64,000 nucleotides of DNA from Caballeronia temeraria (GCF_001544795.2 NZ_FCOI02000016.1:1-64000); one strand, 5' to 3'; shown: positions 24,832-34,549, numbered from the stretch's first letter. The notes: a model not told the origin generated them from the letters alone. Translations and numbers: made by a program.

Positions 24832-26157
24832 ATGGACAAAGCCACCCGGATCGATCTCTTCAGCATGCGCAGTGCGCCGATGCGCGCCTTCCATCTCACG
24901 TGGATGGCGTTCTTCGTGTGCTTCTTCGCGTGGTTCGCCTGCGCGCCGCTGATGCCGCTCATCAAGCGCGAATACGGTCTCACCGCGGATCAGGTCGCGA
25001 ACATCAATATCGCGGCCGTGGCCGTGACGATTCTGGTGCGCCTCGTCGTCGGACCGATGTGCGATCGCTTCGGCCCGCGCAAGGTCTATAGCGCGCTGCT
25101 GCTCGCCGGTTCGATTCCCGTGCTCGGCGCTGCATTCTCGACGGGCTACGACAGCTTCCTGTGGTGCCGTCTCGCGATCGGCGCGATCGGCGCGAGCTTC
25201 GTCATCACGCAGTACCACACGTCGGTGATGTTCGCGCCGAACGTCGTCGGCACCGCGAACGCGACGACCGCCGGCTGGGGCAACGCGGGTGCGGGCGCGG
25301 CGCAGGCGATCATTCCGCTGTTCGTCGCGGCGGCGATCGCGCTCGGCGCGGGCGAGGCATCGGCATGGCGCGTCGCGCTGATCGTGCCGGGCATCGCGAT
25401 GCCGGTGATGGCCTTCTTTTACTGGCGCTATACGCAGGACTGCCCGCAAGGCGATTTCGCTACGCTGCGCCGTGCCGGCATCGCCATCGACGGCGGCAAG
25501 AAGGGCGGCTGGCAGAGCTTCCTGACCGCGTGCTCGAACTATCGCGTGTGGATGCTGTTCGTCACCTACGGCGCGTGCTTCGGCGTGGAAGTGTTCATCC
25601 ACAACATGGCTGCGATCTATTACGTCGATCACTTCGGTCTTTCGCTCGCGCAAGCCGGCATGGCGGCGGGCAGCTTCGGTCTGCTCGCGCTCTTCGCACG
25701 CGCGCTCGGCGGCTGGCTCTCCGATAAAGCCGCCGCGAAGAAAGGCCTCGATGTCCGCGCGACCTTGCTGTTCGCGTTGATCGCGGGCGAAGGCATCGGT
25801 CTCTATGCGTTCGCGCATGCACCGGGCGTCGTTGCGGCCGTCGTCGCGATGCTCACGTTCGGCCTCTTCACGCACATGGCGTGCGGCGCGACCTACGCGC
25901 TCGTGCCGTTCATCGATCGCAAGGCGCTCGGCGGCGTGGCCGGTGTGATCGGCGCGGGCGGCAACGTCGGCGCGGTCGCGGCGGGCTTCCTGATGAAGGG
26001 CCTCGGCAACGCACAGGCGACGCTCTCGATGCTCGGCGTGATCGTCGCGGGCACGGCGCTGTGCGCGCTCGCGGTGCGCTTCTCCCCCGAACACAAGGCG
26101 CGCGAAGCGGCACTGCGTGAAAGCGCGCTCGCAGCCAATAACGTCATTGCAAACTGA
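24832..26157 (+). CDS. MFS nitrate/nitrite transporter (NarK/NasA type)
   Basis: A 441-residue protein with about 12 transmembrane segments. Nitrate-porter features include FHLTWMAFFVCFFAWFACAP at TM1, VGPMCDRFGPRKVY (MFS loop 2-3), ATTAGWGNAGAGAAQAIIPL in TM5 (nitrate signature glycines) and GGVAGVIGAGGNVGAVAAGF in TM11. It imports nitrate across the inner membrane for assimilation. It is the first gene after the sigma54/ANTAR leader, with nirB starting 13 bp after its stop. Confidence 0.92.
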   Translation: MDKATRIDLFSMRSAPMRAFHLTWMAFFVCFFAWFACAPLMPLIKREYGLTADQVANINIAAVAVTILVRLVVGPMCDRFGPRKVYSALLLAGSIPVLGAAFSTGYDSFLWCRLAIGAIGASFVITQYHTSVMFAPNVVGTANATTAGWGNAGAGAAQAIIPLFVAAAIALGAGEASAWRVALIVPGIAMPVMAFFYWRYTQDCPQGDFATLRRAGIAIDGGKKGGWQSFLTACSNYRVWMLFVTYGACFGVEVFIHNMAAIYYVDHFGLSLAQAGMAAGSFGLLALFARALGGWLSDKAAAKKGLDVRATLLFALIAGEGIGLYAFAHAPGVVAAVVAMLTFGLFTHMACGATYALVPFIDRKALGGVAGVIGAGGNVGAVAAGFLMKGLGNAQATLSMLGVIVAGTALCALAVRFSPEHKAREAALRESALAANNVIAN

Positions 26158-26170
26158 GAAGGTCACCGTC

Positions 26171-28693
26171 ATGAAAATCGTCGTCATCGGCCACGGCATG
26201 GTCGGCCACAAGTTCCTCGAATGTCTCGCCGAGACTGGCAATGAAGCGCTCGACGTGACGGTCCTGTGCGAAGAGCCGCGCGCCGCGTATGACCGCGTGC
26301 ATCTGACCGAATTCTTCACGGGCAAGAGCGCGGATGATCTTTCGCTCGTCGAAGAAGGCTTTTTCGAGCGTGCGGGCTATGCGCTGAAGCTGAACGCGCG
26401 CGCGGTGGCGATCGATCGCGTGGCGCGCACGGTGACGGCTTCGACGGGCGATGTGCTCGCCTACGACAAGCTCGTGCTCGCGACCGGTTCGTATCCGTTC
26501 GTGCCGCCCGTCGAAGGCCGTGATCGCGACGGCTGCTTCGTGTATCGCACGATCGAGGATCTCGAAGCGATGCAATCGTTCGGCGCGCGCTCGAAGACGG
26601 GCACGGTGGTCGGCGGCGGCCTGCTCGGTCTCGAAGCGGCGAAGGCGTTGCGCGACTTGGGGCTCGAGACGCACGTGATCGAATTCGCGCCGCGCCTGAT
26701 GGCCGTGCAAGTCGACGACGGCGGCGGACGCGTGCTGCGCGCGAAGATCGAGGAGCTGGGCGTGACGGTGCACACCGGCAAGAACACGCTCGCGATCGTC
26801 GATGGCGAGGGCGCGGTCAATCGCATGAATTTCGCCGATGAAACGCATCTCGACACCGACATGATCGTGTTCTCCGCGGGCATTCGTCCGCGCGACGATA
26901 TCGCGCGTGCGGCGGGTCTCGAGATCGGCGCGCGCGGCGGCATCGTGATCGACGACGCCTGCCGCACGAGCGATGAAGCGATCTACGCCATCGGCGAATG
27001 CGCGTTGTGGAAGGGCCAGTTGTTCGGCCTCGTCGCGCCGGGTTACGACATGGCGCGTATCGTCGCGAAGCAGATCGTCGGCGAGGAAGCGGCGTTCGCG
27101 GGCGCGGACATGAGCACGAAGCTCAAGCTGATGGGCGTGGATGTGGCGAGCATCGGCGATGCGCACGGCAAGACGCCCGGCAGCCGCACGTATCAGTACA
27201 GCGACGAGCGCAAGCAGGTCTACAAGAAGATTGTCGTGTCCGATTGCGGCAAGTTCCTGCTCGGCGGCGTGATGGTCGGCGATGCAACGGAATACGGCAC
27301 GCTGCTGCAGATGATGCTGAACAGGATCGAGTTGCCCGAAGCGCCCGAGTTCCTGATTCTGCCGTCGAGCGATGGCAAGGCCAAGCCCGCGCTCGGCGTC
27401 GAAGCGTTGCCCGATGGCGCGCAGATCTGCTCGTGCAACAACGTGAGCAAGGCGGAAATCTGCGCGGCGGTCTGCGCGGGCGCGACGAGCATCGGCGCGA
27501 TCAAGTCGTCGTGCAAGGCGGGGGCATCGTGCGGCGGCTGCGTGCCGCTCGTCACGCAAGTGATGAAGTCGGAGATGAAGCGGCAAGGGCTCGCCGTCAA
27601 CAACCATCTGTGCGAGCACTTCCCGTATTCGCGTCAGGAGCTCTATCACATCGCGCGCGTGGAGGGACATCGCACGTTCGGCTCGCTGCTTGGGAAGCAC
27701 GGCAAGGGACGCGGCTGCGATATCTGCAAGCCGGCCGTCGCGAGCATTCTTGCATCATGCTGGAACGAATTCGTGCTGAAGAAAGAGCACGCGAGCCTGC
27801 AGGATTCGAACGATTACTACCTCGCGAACATTCAGCGCGATGGCACGTATAGCGTCGTGCCGCGCATGCCGGGCGGCGAAGTCACGCCCGATGGTTTGAT
27901 CGCCGTCGGCCAGGTCGCGAAGAAGTATGGCCTCTACACGAAGATCACGGGCGGCCAGCGTGTCGACATGTTCGGCGCGCGCGTCGAGCAGCTGCCGTTC
28001 ATCTGGGAAGAACTCATCGAGGCGGGCTTCGAATCCGGTCACGCGTATGGCAAAGCGCTGCGCACGGTGAAGTCGTGCGTCGGTTCGACATGGTGCCGTT
28101 ACGGTGTCGGCGATTCGGTCGGTCTCGCAATCGAGCTGGAAAACCGCTACAAGGGCCTGCGCACGCCGCACAAGATCAAGTTCGGCGTGTCCGGCTGCAC
28201 GCGCGAATGCGCCGAAGCGCAAGGCAAGGACGTCGGCGTGATCGCAACGGAAAAGGGCTGGAATCTCTACGTTTGCGGCAACGGCGGCATGAAGCCGCGT
28301 CATGCGGAACTCATCGCGAGCGATCTCGATCACGACACGCTCGTGCGCTATATCGACCGCTTCCTGATGTTCTACGTGCGTACGGCCGATCGTCTGCAAC
28401 GCACGAGCGTATGGCGCGACAACCTCGAAGGCGGCCTCGATTATCTGATCGACGTGATCATCAACGACAAGCTCGATATCGCCGCCGAACTCGAAGCGGA
28501 GATGCAGCTCGTCGTCGATACCTACGAGGACGAGTGGAAGAAGGCCGTCACCGATCCGCAAACGCGCAAGCGCTTCCGCCACTTCGTCAACAGCGAACAG
28601 GGCGATGCGAACGTGACATTCGTGGAGGAGCGCGGCCAGATTCGTCCGGCCACGCTGGAGGAACGCAAGTCGAAGCTCGCTGAAATCGTCTGA
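26171..28693 (+). CDS. nirB: assimilatory nitrite reductase [NAD(P)H] large subunit
   Basis: An 840-residue cytosolic enzyme that reduces nitrite to ammonium with six electrons from NAD(P)H. Domains: FAD/NAD(P) reductase (1-400; VVIGHGMVGHKFLE, VVGGGLLGLEAAKAL), a [2Fe-2S] BFD-type domain (about 418-475; CSCNNVSKAEIC, CKAGASCGGC), then nitrite/sulphite reductase halves binding the [4Fe-4S]-siroheme pair through C636, C642, C676 and C680 (CVGSTWC, SGCTREC). The start ATG 26171 has GAGAAGG upstream. Siroheme precursor comes from the divergent cobA. Confidence 0.96.
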   Translation: MKIVVIGHGMVGHKFLECLAETGNEALDVTVLCEEPRAAYDRVHLTEFFTGKSADDLSLVEEGFFERAGYALKLNARAVAIDRVARTVTASTGDVLAYDKLVLATGSYPFVPPVEGRDRDGCFVYRTIEDLEAMQSFGARSKTGTVVGGGLLGLEAAKALRDLGLETHVIEFAPRLMAVQVDDGGGRVLRAKIEELGVTVHTGKNTLAIVDGEGAVNRMNFADETHLDTDMIVFSAGIRPRDDIARAAGLEIGARGGIVIDDACRTSDEAIYAIGECALWKGQLFGLVAPGYDMARIVAKQIVGEEAAFAGADMSTKLKLMGVDVASIGDAHGKTPGSRTYQYSDERKQVYKKIVVSDCGKFLLGGVMVGDATEYGTLLQMMLNRIELPEAPEFLILPSSDGKAKPALGVEALPDGAQICSCNNVSKAEICAAVCAGATSIGAIKSSCKAGASCGGCVPLVTQVMKSEMKRQGLAVNNHLCEHFPYSRQELYHIARVEGHRTFGSLLGKHGKGRGCDICKPAVASILASCWNEFVLKKEHASLQDSNDYYLANIQRDGTYSVVPRMPGGEVTPDGLIAVGQVAKKYGLYTKITGGQRVDMFGARVEQLPFIWEELIEAGFESGHAYGKALRTVKSCVGSTWCRYGVGDSVGLAIELENRYKGLRTPHKIKFGVSGCTRECAEAQGKDVGVIATEKGWNLYVCGNGGMKPRHAELIASDLDHDTLVRYIDRFLMFYVRTADRLQRTSVWRDNLEGGLDYLIDVIINDKLDIAAELEAEMQLVVDTYEDEWKKAVTDPQTRKRFRHFVNSEQGDANVTFVEERGQIRPATLEERKSKLAEIV

Positions 28694-28712
28694 CACCTCG
28701 GGAGAAAACATC

Positions 28713-29057
28713 ATGAACGACCGCATCGAACAGGACTGGACCGCCGTGTGTGAACTCGATGACATCGTGCCGGATACGGGCGTCTGCGCGCTCGTGAAGG
28801 GCACGCAAGTCGCGGTGTTTCATCTCGCGGGCGAAGACGAGACGGTGTACGCGATCGACAACTACGATCCGCATTCGCAGGCGGCGGTGCTGTCGCGCGG
28901 CATCGTCGGCAGCGTGGGCGAGCGCGTCGTGGTTGCATCGCCGATCTACAAGCAGCACTTCGATCTGCGCACCGGCGAATGCCTCGAAACGCCGGAGCTT
29001 TCCGTGAGCGCGTATCGGGTGAAGGTCGCGGGCGGCAAGGTGTGGGTCGCGGCATGA
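28713..29057 (+). CDS. nirD: nitrite reductase small subunit
   Basis: A 114-residue Rieske-fold protein that pairs with NirB. The fold is visible (WTAVCELDDIVPDTGVCALV, VAVFHLAGEDETVYAIDNYD, VASPIYKQHFDLRTGECLET), but the two Cys-x-His cluster motifs are replaced (NYDPHSQAAV and PIYKQHFDL), as is usual for NirD, so it carries no iron-sulphur cluster. It lies 19 bp after nirB and overlaps the next gene by ATGA. Confidence 0.95.
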   Translation: MNDRIEQDWTAVCELDDIVPDTGVCALVKGTQVAVFHLAGEDETVYAIDNYDPHSQAAVLSRGIVGSVGERVVVASPIYKQHFDLRTGECLETPELSVSAYRVKVAGGKVWVAA

Positions 29058-30313
29058 AGACCGAATATGCGGTTGCGGGCATGGCGTCGCTGAAGGACGC
29101 CGCGTCGCGCCAGCGGCTCGTGGTCATCGGCAACGGCATGGCCGGCATGCGCACGGTCGAAGAGCTGCTGAAGATCGCGCCCGAGCTGTACGACATCACC
29201 GTGTTCGGCGCGGAGCCGTACGGCAACTACAACCGCATTCTGTTGTCGCCGGTGCTCGCGGGCGAGAAGAGCGTCGACGACATCATCCTCAACACGCGCG
29301 AATGGTACGACGCGAACGGCATCACGCTGCATGCGGGCGATGCCGTGATCGAGATCGATCGAGCGCGGCGCATCGTGCGTTCGCAGAAGGGCGTCGAGGC
29401 GCGTTACGACCGTCTGTTGATTGCGACGGGTTCGAAGCCTTTCATCATTCCGGTGCCGGGCTGCGATCTTTCCGGCGTGATCGCGTTCAGAGATATTGAG
29501 GATGTCGAAACGATGCTTGACGCGGCACGCGATCATCGGCATGCGGTGGTCATCGGCGGCGGCTTGCTCGGGCTCGAAGCGGCGAACGGCTTGCAGCGCC
29601 AGGGCATGTCGGTGACGGTCGTGCATTCGAGCGAAAGCCTGATGGACCGTCAGATCGACGCAACTGCATCCGCATTGCTGAAGCGTTCGCTCGAAGCAAA
29701 AGGATTGCTCTTCGCGATGGCCGCGCAGACGGCTGAAATCGTCGGCGACGACCGCGTGCGCGCCGTGCGTTTCGCCGACGGCACGCAGATCGATGCGGAC
29801 CTCGTCGTGATGACGGCGGGTGTGCGGCCCAACATCGCGCTCGCGAAAGAGGCGGGCTTGCATTGCGAACGCGCGATCATCGTCGACGATACCTTGCAGA
29901 CCTTCGATCCGCGCGTGTATGCAGTAGGCGAATGCGTGCAGCATCGTTCGGCTACGTTTGGTCTCGTCTCGCCGATCTGGGATCAGGCGCGTGTCGCGGG
30001 TGCGCATCTCGCGGGCGCGGGGCATCGGCGCTATGTGCAGCGCGCGACCGCGACGAAGCTCAAGGTGACGGGCGTCGATCTGTACTCGGCGGGCGATTTC
30101 ATCGGCGGTGACGGCAGCGAGGATCTCGTGCTGCGCGATCCGCGCCGTGGCGTCTACAAGCGTCTCGTGCTGCAGGCGGGACGTGTGATCGGCGCGGTGC
30201 TGTACGGCGACGTGAAGGACGGCGGCTGGTACTTCGATCTGATTCAGAACCGCACGGACATCTCGCATCTGCGCGGCAAGCTCCTCTTCGGCAAGACGCT
30301 TTGTGAAGCCTGA
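29054..30313 (+). CDS. FAD-dependent NAD(P)H oxidoreductase, probable nitrate reductase electron donor
   Basis: A 419-residue pyridine-nucleotide-disulphide-type reductase with an FAD-binding motif (VVIGNGMAGMRTVEELLKIA), an NAD(P) motif (AVVIGGGLLGLEAANGLQRQ) and the closing VYAVGECVQHR. It resembles the first 400 residues of NirB. No active-site disulphide. It is coupled to nirD by ATGA overlap and followed 22 bp later by nitrate reductase, so it most likely passes electrons from NAD(P)H to that enzyme. A rubredoxin-reductase-like role is the main alternative. Confidence 0.85.
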   Translation: MKTEYAVAGMASLKDAASRQRLVVIGNGMAGMRTVEELLKIAPELYDITVFGAEPYGNYNRILLSPVLAGEKSVDDIILNTREWYDANGITLHAGDAVIEIDRARRIVRSQKGVEARYDRLLIATGSKPFIIPVPGCDLSGVIAFRDIEDVETMLDAARDHRHAVVIGGGLLGLEAANGLQRQGMSVTVVHSSESLMDRQIDATASALLKRSLEAKGLLFAMAAQTAEIVGDDRVRAVRFADGTQIDADLVVMTAGVRPNIALAKEAGLHCERAIIVDDTLQTFDPRVYAVGECVQHRSATFGLVSPIWDQARVAGAHLAGAGHRRYVQRATATKLKVTGVDLYSAGDFIGGDGSEDLVLRDPRRGVYKRLVLQAGRVIGAVLYGDVKDGGWYFDLIQNRTDISHLRGKLLFGKTLCEA

Positions 30314-30335
30314 AACAAGGCCAAGGAAATAGAAC

Positions 30336-33071
30336 GTGAGCATGCCCATCATCCCGATTCAACCTGCGACCGTCAAAACGACATGCCCGTATTGCGGCGT
30401 CGGCTGCGGCGTGAATGCGTCGCCGAAGAGCGCGACCGAAGTGGCCATTTCCGGCGATGAAGCGCATCCGTCGAACTTCGGACGTCTGTGCGTCAAAGGC
30501 TCGGCGCTCGGCGAAACGGTAGGGCTTGAAGGGCGCCTGCTCAACCCGAAGTTGCGCGACAGGCAAACCGGCTTACTGTCCGATGTCTCATGGGACGATG
30601 CGCTCGGCACGGTCGCGAACGGCTTTGCGCGCATCATCGCGGAGCATGGTCCGGATGCGGTCGCGTTCTATGTGTCGGGACAGTTGCTCACCGAGGACTA
30701 CTACGTCGCCAACAAGCTGATGAAGGGCTACATCGGCAGCGCGAACATCGATACGAACTCGCGGCTGTGCATGTCGTCGTCGGTGGCGGGGCACAAGCGC
30801 GCATTCGGCGAAGACATCGTGCCGATGAGCTATGACGACCTCGAACTTGCGGACCTCGTCGTGCTGGTCGGCTCGAATACGGCGTGGTGTCATCCGATTC
30901 TCTTTCAGCGCATCGTGAAGATGAAGGAGAGGCGGCCGGAGATGAAGATCGTCGTCATCGATCCGCGCTATACCGCAACATGCGAAATGGCCGATCTGCA
31001 TTTGCCGCTCAAGCCCGGCAGCGACGTGCGGCTTTTCAACGGCCTGCTCGCGTTTCTCGCGGAGCATGGCGCAACCGATGCCTCTTTCGTCGATGCGCAT
31101 ACCAACGGCTTCGACAATGCGCTCGCCGCTGCGGGGCCGTCCGATCTCGCGCAAACGGCGAAGGACTGCAAGCTCGACCAGCACGAACTGATGGAGTTTT
31201 ATCGCCTGTTCGCGCGCACGGAGCGCGTGGTGACGGTCTATTCGCAAGGCGTGAATCAGTCGAGCGCGGGCACGGACAAGGTCAACAGCATCATCAACTG
31301 TCATCTCTCGACGGGGCGCATCGGCAAGCCGGGCATGGGGCCGTTCTCGTTCACCGGCCAGCCTAACGCGATGGGCGGGCGCGAAGTCGGCGGCCTCGCG
31401 AACACGCTCGCCGCGCATCTCGAGTTCGGCGATCCGTTGCATGGCGAGATCGTGCGGACGTTCTGGAATTCGCCTGCAATCGCGGAACGTGCGGGATTGA
31501 AGGCCGTCGAACTGTTCGATGCGATCGAAGCGGGTCGTGTAAAAGCCGTATGGGTGATGGGCACGAATCCGGTCGTGAGCCTGCCCGACGGCGATCGCGT
31601 GAAGCGTGCGCTCGATACGTGCGAGCTCGTGGTCGTGTCCGACATCATCGAGAAGACGGATACGAACGCGTTCGCCGATGTGCTGTTGCCCGCGCTCGGC
31701 TGGGGCGAGAAGGACGGCACCGTGACGAACTCGGAACGGCGCATCTCGCGACAGCGCGCGTTCATTCCGGCGCCGGGCAACGCGCGCGCGGACTGGCGCA
31801 TCATCTGCGATGTCGCACGTCGCATGGGCTTCGATGGCTTCGATTTCGCGGGTCCGCATGAGATCTTCGACGAACACGCGCGCCTGAGCGCTCATCGCAA
31901 CGATGCTGCGACGGGCGTGCATCGCGCGTTTCATATCGGCGGGCTGGCTGGCCTCGATCGCGAACAATACGATGCGCTACAGCCCACGCAATGGCCGCTG
32001 CGCGCGGCGAACGAAGCTGGCATTGCTCGGCTTTTCGACGATCATCGCTTCAGTCATGCCGATGGCCGCGCGCGCTTCGTTGCCACCGTTGCAAGAGGGC
32101 CGGTCAACGCGCCCGACGACGAGTATCCGCTCGTGCTCAACACGGGCCGCGTACGCGACCAATGGCACACGATGACGCGCACGGGACGCTCTGCGAAACT
32201 CGCGGGGCACATCAGCGAATCGTTCATCGACATGCATCCGCAAGACGCGCTCGCATGCGGCGTGCGCGAAGGCGAACTCGCGCGCGTGTCGAGCCGCTGG
32301 GGTTCGATGATCGCGCGCGTGCAGCACGGCGGCGGCATGCCGCGCGGCAGCGTGTTCGTGCCGATCCACTGGAACGATCAGGTCGCCTCCGATGCGCGCG
32401 TGGGCGCGGTCGTGAATCCCGTCGTCGATCCCGTTTCGGGCGAGCCGGAATTCAAGCACACGCCCGTTGCAATCGAGAAATTTCACGTCACGTGGCATGG
32501 CTTTTCGCTCTCGCGCACCGCGCCCGATCTCGACATGGTGACGCACTGGACGCGCGTGCATGGCGCACGCTTCGTGCGCTACGAGATGGCGGGCCGCAAT
32601 CGCTTCGATGCATCGCATGGCGATCATCACGACTGGGCGCGCTCACTCTTTCACATCGACGATCACCATGCGGACTGGATCGAATACGAGGACAAGAGCG
32701 CGGGCGTATATCGCGCGGCGCACGTGGTCGACGAGCGCATCGAGAGTTGCGTGTTCATCTCCGAGCGTCCCGATCTGCCCGCGCGCGCGTGGCTTGCGAC
32801 GCTCTTCGAAAAAGACCGGCTCGACGACGAGGACCGCGCGAGTCTTTTGCTCGGCCAGCCGATAGGCAAGGGCGAGGACACCGGACCGACCGTGTGCTCG
32901 TGCTTCGGCGTCGGACGCAACACGATCTGCAACGCGATTCGCGACAAGGGTTTGAAAACCGCCGCGGAAGTGACCTCGTGTCTGAAGGCCGGCGGTAACT
33001 GCGGCTCATGTGTGCCGGAGCTGAAAAAGCTCATCGTCGAAACGGAGATGGCGCGCCTCTCGACGGTTTGA
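30336..33071 (+). CDS. nasA: assimilatory nitrate reductase catalytic subunit with C-terminal BFD [2Fe-2S] domain
   Basis: A 911-residue cytosolic molybdopterin enzyme reducing nitrate to nitrite. The N-terminal [4Fe-4S] ligands are C17, C20, C24 and C52 (CPYCGVGC...RLCVKG). The Mo ligand is probably C145 in NSRLCMSSS. MGD-binding blocks include VLVGSNTAWCHPI, GKPGMGPFSFTGQPNAMGGR, VLNTGRVRDQWHTMTRTG and the C-terminal molydop_binding region. A BFD-like [2Fe-2S] domain at about 853-903 (CSCFGVGRNTIC, CLKAGGNCGSC) takes electrons from the FAD partner. GTG start at 30336 (ATG 30342 possible). Last gene of the operon. Confidence 0.95.
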   Translation: MSMPIIPIQPATVKTTCPYCGVGCGVNASPKSATEVAISGDEAHPSNFGRLCVKGSALGETVGLEGRLLNPKLRDRQTGLLSDVSWDDALGTVANGFARIIAEHGPDAVAFYVSGQLLTEDYYVANKLMKGYIGSANIDTNSRLCMSSSVAGHKRAFGEDIVPMSYDDLELADLVVLVGSNTAWCHPILFQRIVKMKERRPEMKIVVIDPRYTATCEMADLHLPLKPGSDVRLFNGLLAFLAEHGATDASFVDAHTNGFDNALAAAGPSDLAQTAKDCKLDQHELMEFYRLFARTERVVTVYSQGVNQSSAGTDKVNSIINCHLSTGRIGKPGMGPFSFTGQPNAMGGREVGGLANTLAAHLEFGDPLHGEIVRTFWNSPAIAERAGLKAVELFDAIEAGRVKAVWVMGTNPVVSLPDGDRVKRALDTCELVVVSDIIEKTDTNAFADVLLPALGWGEKDGTVTNSERRISRQRAFIPAPGNARADWRIICDVARRMGFDGFDFAGPHEIFDEHARLSAHRNDAATGVHRAFHIGGLAGLDREQYDALQPTQWPLRAANEAGIARLFDDHRFSHADGRARFVATVARGPVNAPDDEYPLVLNTGRVRDQWHTMTRTGRSAKLAGHISESFIDMHPQDALACGVREGELARVSSRWGSMIARVQHGGGMPRGSVFVPIHWNDQVASDARVGAVVNPVVDPVSGEPEFKHTPVAIEKFHVTWHGFSLSRTAPDLDMVTHWTRVHGARFVRYEMAGRNRFDASHGDHHDWARSLFHIDDHHADWIEYEDKSAGVYRAAHVVDERIESCVFISERPDLPARAWLATLFEKDRLDDEDRASLLLGQPIGKGEDTGPTVCSCFGVGRNTICNAIRDKGLKTAAEVTSCLKAGGNCGSCVPELKKLIVETEMARLSTV

Positions 33072-33716
33072 TGACTGCGTGGTCTATCGCACGGACGCGG
33101 GCGCATGTCGCCCGCGTTTTCGCTTCTGCGCGTCCGCGCGATGCGGACGTATCCGTGAAAACCCGCGAAAACAGGGCGTTTCCGGGGTATTGGTATGCTC
33201 GAATGAGCGCTTCCCAACCAAACTACTTACGAATTGTTACGAGGTGAAATGGTGTGTTGGCTCGCCCACGCTCGAGCCAATTCGTCTTCCGTAAAGTCAC
33301 ATCAAACACAGGCACTAAACAAAAAGACGCCTGAGAACAAAACGAAATGGCTTTACGGGGATTGTGATGATGAAGAAGAACAACACAAAACGAATCGACC
33401 ACGCGGAAGGCCCACGCGCCACGCTCCGCGTATTGCACGCCGACATCGACCTGTTGCACGAACGCCGACTTCTCCTGATCGAAGTCCGCGACGTTCGCTG
33501 CTCAAAGCTTCTAATCTGCATCTGATCTGTTTAGCCGCGCTCGCTGCGCGTCCTGTCTCGAACGTTCACTGATTTTTTCACGCTGGTTCATCGACGTGAA
33601 ATTCAGTCAGGCGATTGAGATAGGAATGGTAATTAAAAGATTACTCGTTGTGCCCGCTACATATCGGCGTCGATGTAGCTGGAATTGACCGTGCGCCAAA
33701 ACTTGGAGACCTCACC
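33072..33716. other. 645-bp gap between the nitrate operon and the Ser-rich exported genes
   Basis: The only coding candidate I can support is the 52-codon frame at 33367-33525. The last 180 bp is AT-rich (TAATTAAAAGATTA around 33630-33645) and probably holds the promoter of the 33717 gene. No terminator with a U-tract was found just after nasA. Confidence 0.5.
33367..33525 (+). CDS. possible small basic protein, 52 residues
   Basis: An open frame starting ATGATGAAG and running 52 codons to TGA 33523-33525. The product begins MMKKNNTKRIDHAEGPRATL, continues with a helical LHERRLLLIEVRDV stretch and ends CSKLLICI. Third positions are strongly G/C (GAC, CAC, GCG, GGC, CGC) through the middle, as in real genes here, although the surroundings are AT-richer. 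The ribosome site (ACGGGG) is weak. No family recognised. Confidence 0.4.
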   Translation: MMKKNNTKRIDHAEGPRATLRVLHADIDLLHERRLLLIEVRDVRCSKLLICI

Positions 33717-34067
33717 ATGCAACGCAAACTGATCGCAGCAGCCGCCGTCCTCTCGCTCGTTTCCGCCGCTGCTTTCGCAACGGGCACGAGCTCCAGCTCG
33801 AGCTCGACCTCGGGTGGCACCACCAGCGCCGCCGTGTTCGGCTACGGCTCGTTCAGCGCGACCGACGCAGGCATCGCCAACGGCCACGCTTCGGCGATCG
33901 CTGGCCAGGGCTACGGCGTGACGGGCAACGCAACCAACGCGACGACCGGCCACGTCAACACGTCGTCGGTCGGCGGCAAGGGCTTCGGTGGCTCGACGGC
34001 AACGGGCGTCTCCGGCGCCGACGCTAGCGCGAACGCCTGGAGCAAGCTGGGCGGCGGCTGGCGCTAA
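33717..34067 (+). CDS. exported Ser/Gly/Asn-rich protein A (paralogue 1)
   Basis: A 116-residue precursor from ATG 33717 (TTGGAGA upstream). The Sec signal is MQRKLIAAAAVLSLVSAAAF then A, with cleavage before TGTSS. The mature part of about 95 residues begins with a Ser/Thr block (SSSSSSTSGGTTSA), has glycine-spaced aromatic motifs (FGYGSF, QGYGVTGNATNATT, GKGFGGST) and ends ASANAWSKLGGGWR. There is no cysteine and few charges. It is closely similar along its length to the protein at 34202. Composition suggests a secreted, self-associating or surface protein; no family recognised. Confidence 0.75.
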   Translation: MQRKLIAAAAVLSLVSAAAFATGTSSSSSSTSGGTTSAAVFGYGSFSATDAGIANGHASAIAGQGYGVTGNATNATTGHVNTSSVGGKGFGGSTATGVSGADASANAWSKLGGGWR

Positions 34068-34201
34068 GCACACGGCGACGGACGGCGGACTTCGCCGCAA
34101 CGGGGTTCGCTCTCCTGTCACCCGTGTGATGCTGTTCGAATAACAAGAAAAGAAACACAAAACGAAATCCAATCTCATCGATTCAATAAGGAATGCAAAT
34201 C

Positions 34202-34549
34202 ATGAAACGCACTCTGATCGCTGCTGCACTGCTCTCGTTCGTCTCCGTCGCCGCGATGGCCACGACCACGAACTCCAGCTCGTCCTCGACCTCGGGCGGC
34301 ACGACGTCCGCTTCGGTCTCGGGATTCGGCCACTTCACGGCCACCAACTCCGGCACGGCCAACGGTAACGCGCAATCGATCGCCGGCAACATGTTCGGCG
34401 TGACGGGCAACGCGACCAACGCGACGACGAGCCACACGAACACGTCGACGGTGAGCGGCTTCGGTCACGGCACGTCGCAAGCGGGCGGCACCTCGGGCGC
34501 GGACGCAGCGGCCAATGCATGGAGCAAGCTGGGCGGCGGCTGGCGTTAA
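34202..34549 (+). CDS. exported Ser/Gly/Asn-rich protein B (paralogue 2)
   Basis: A 115-residue precursor. AAGGA at 34188-34192 favours ATG 34202 over 34193. Signal peptide MKRTLIAAALLSFVSVAAMA, mature start TTTNSS. It shares with the 33717 product SSSSSTSGGTTSA, GVTGNATNATT and the C-terminal ANAWSKLGGGWR. Two SGFGH motifs (SGFGHFTATNSGTANG and SGFGHGTSQAGGTSGA) suggest an internal duplication of about 45-50 residues. No cysteine. The 134-bp gap separating the paralogues shows a tandem duplication older than the present sequence divergence. Confidence 0.75.
   Translation: MKRTLIAAALLSFVSVAAMATTTNSSSSSTSGGTTSASVSGFGHFTATNSGTANGNAQSIAGNMFGVTGNATNATTSHTNTSTVSGFGHGTSQAGGTSGADAAANAWSKLGGGWR

Noticed and set aside
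24349..26325. A 658-codon minus-strand frame covering the nas leader and nitrate transporter
   Set aside because: Arg-rich product without family features; it would run through the sigma54/ANTAR leader and the conserved MFS gene.
33780..34540. CRISPR or satellite repeat in the Ser-rich region
   Set aside because: The repetition is at protein level in two homologous genes; no regular repeat-spacer pattern exists.
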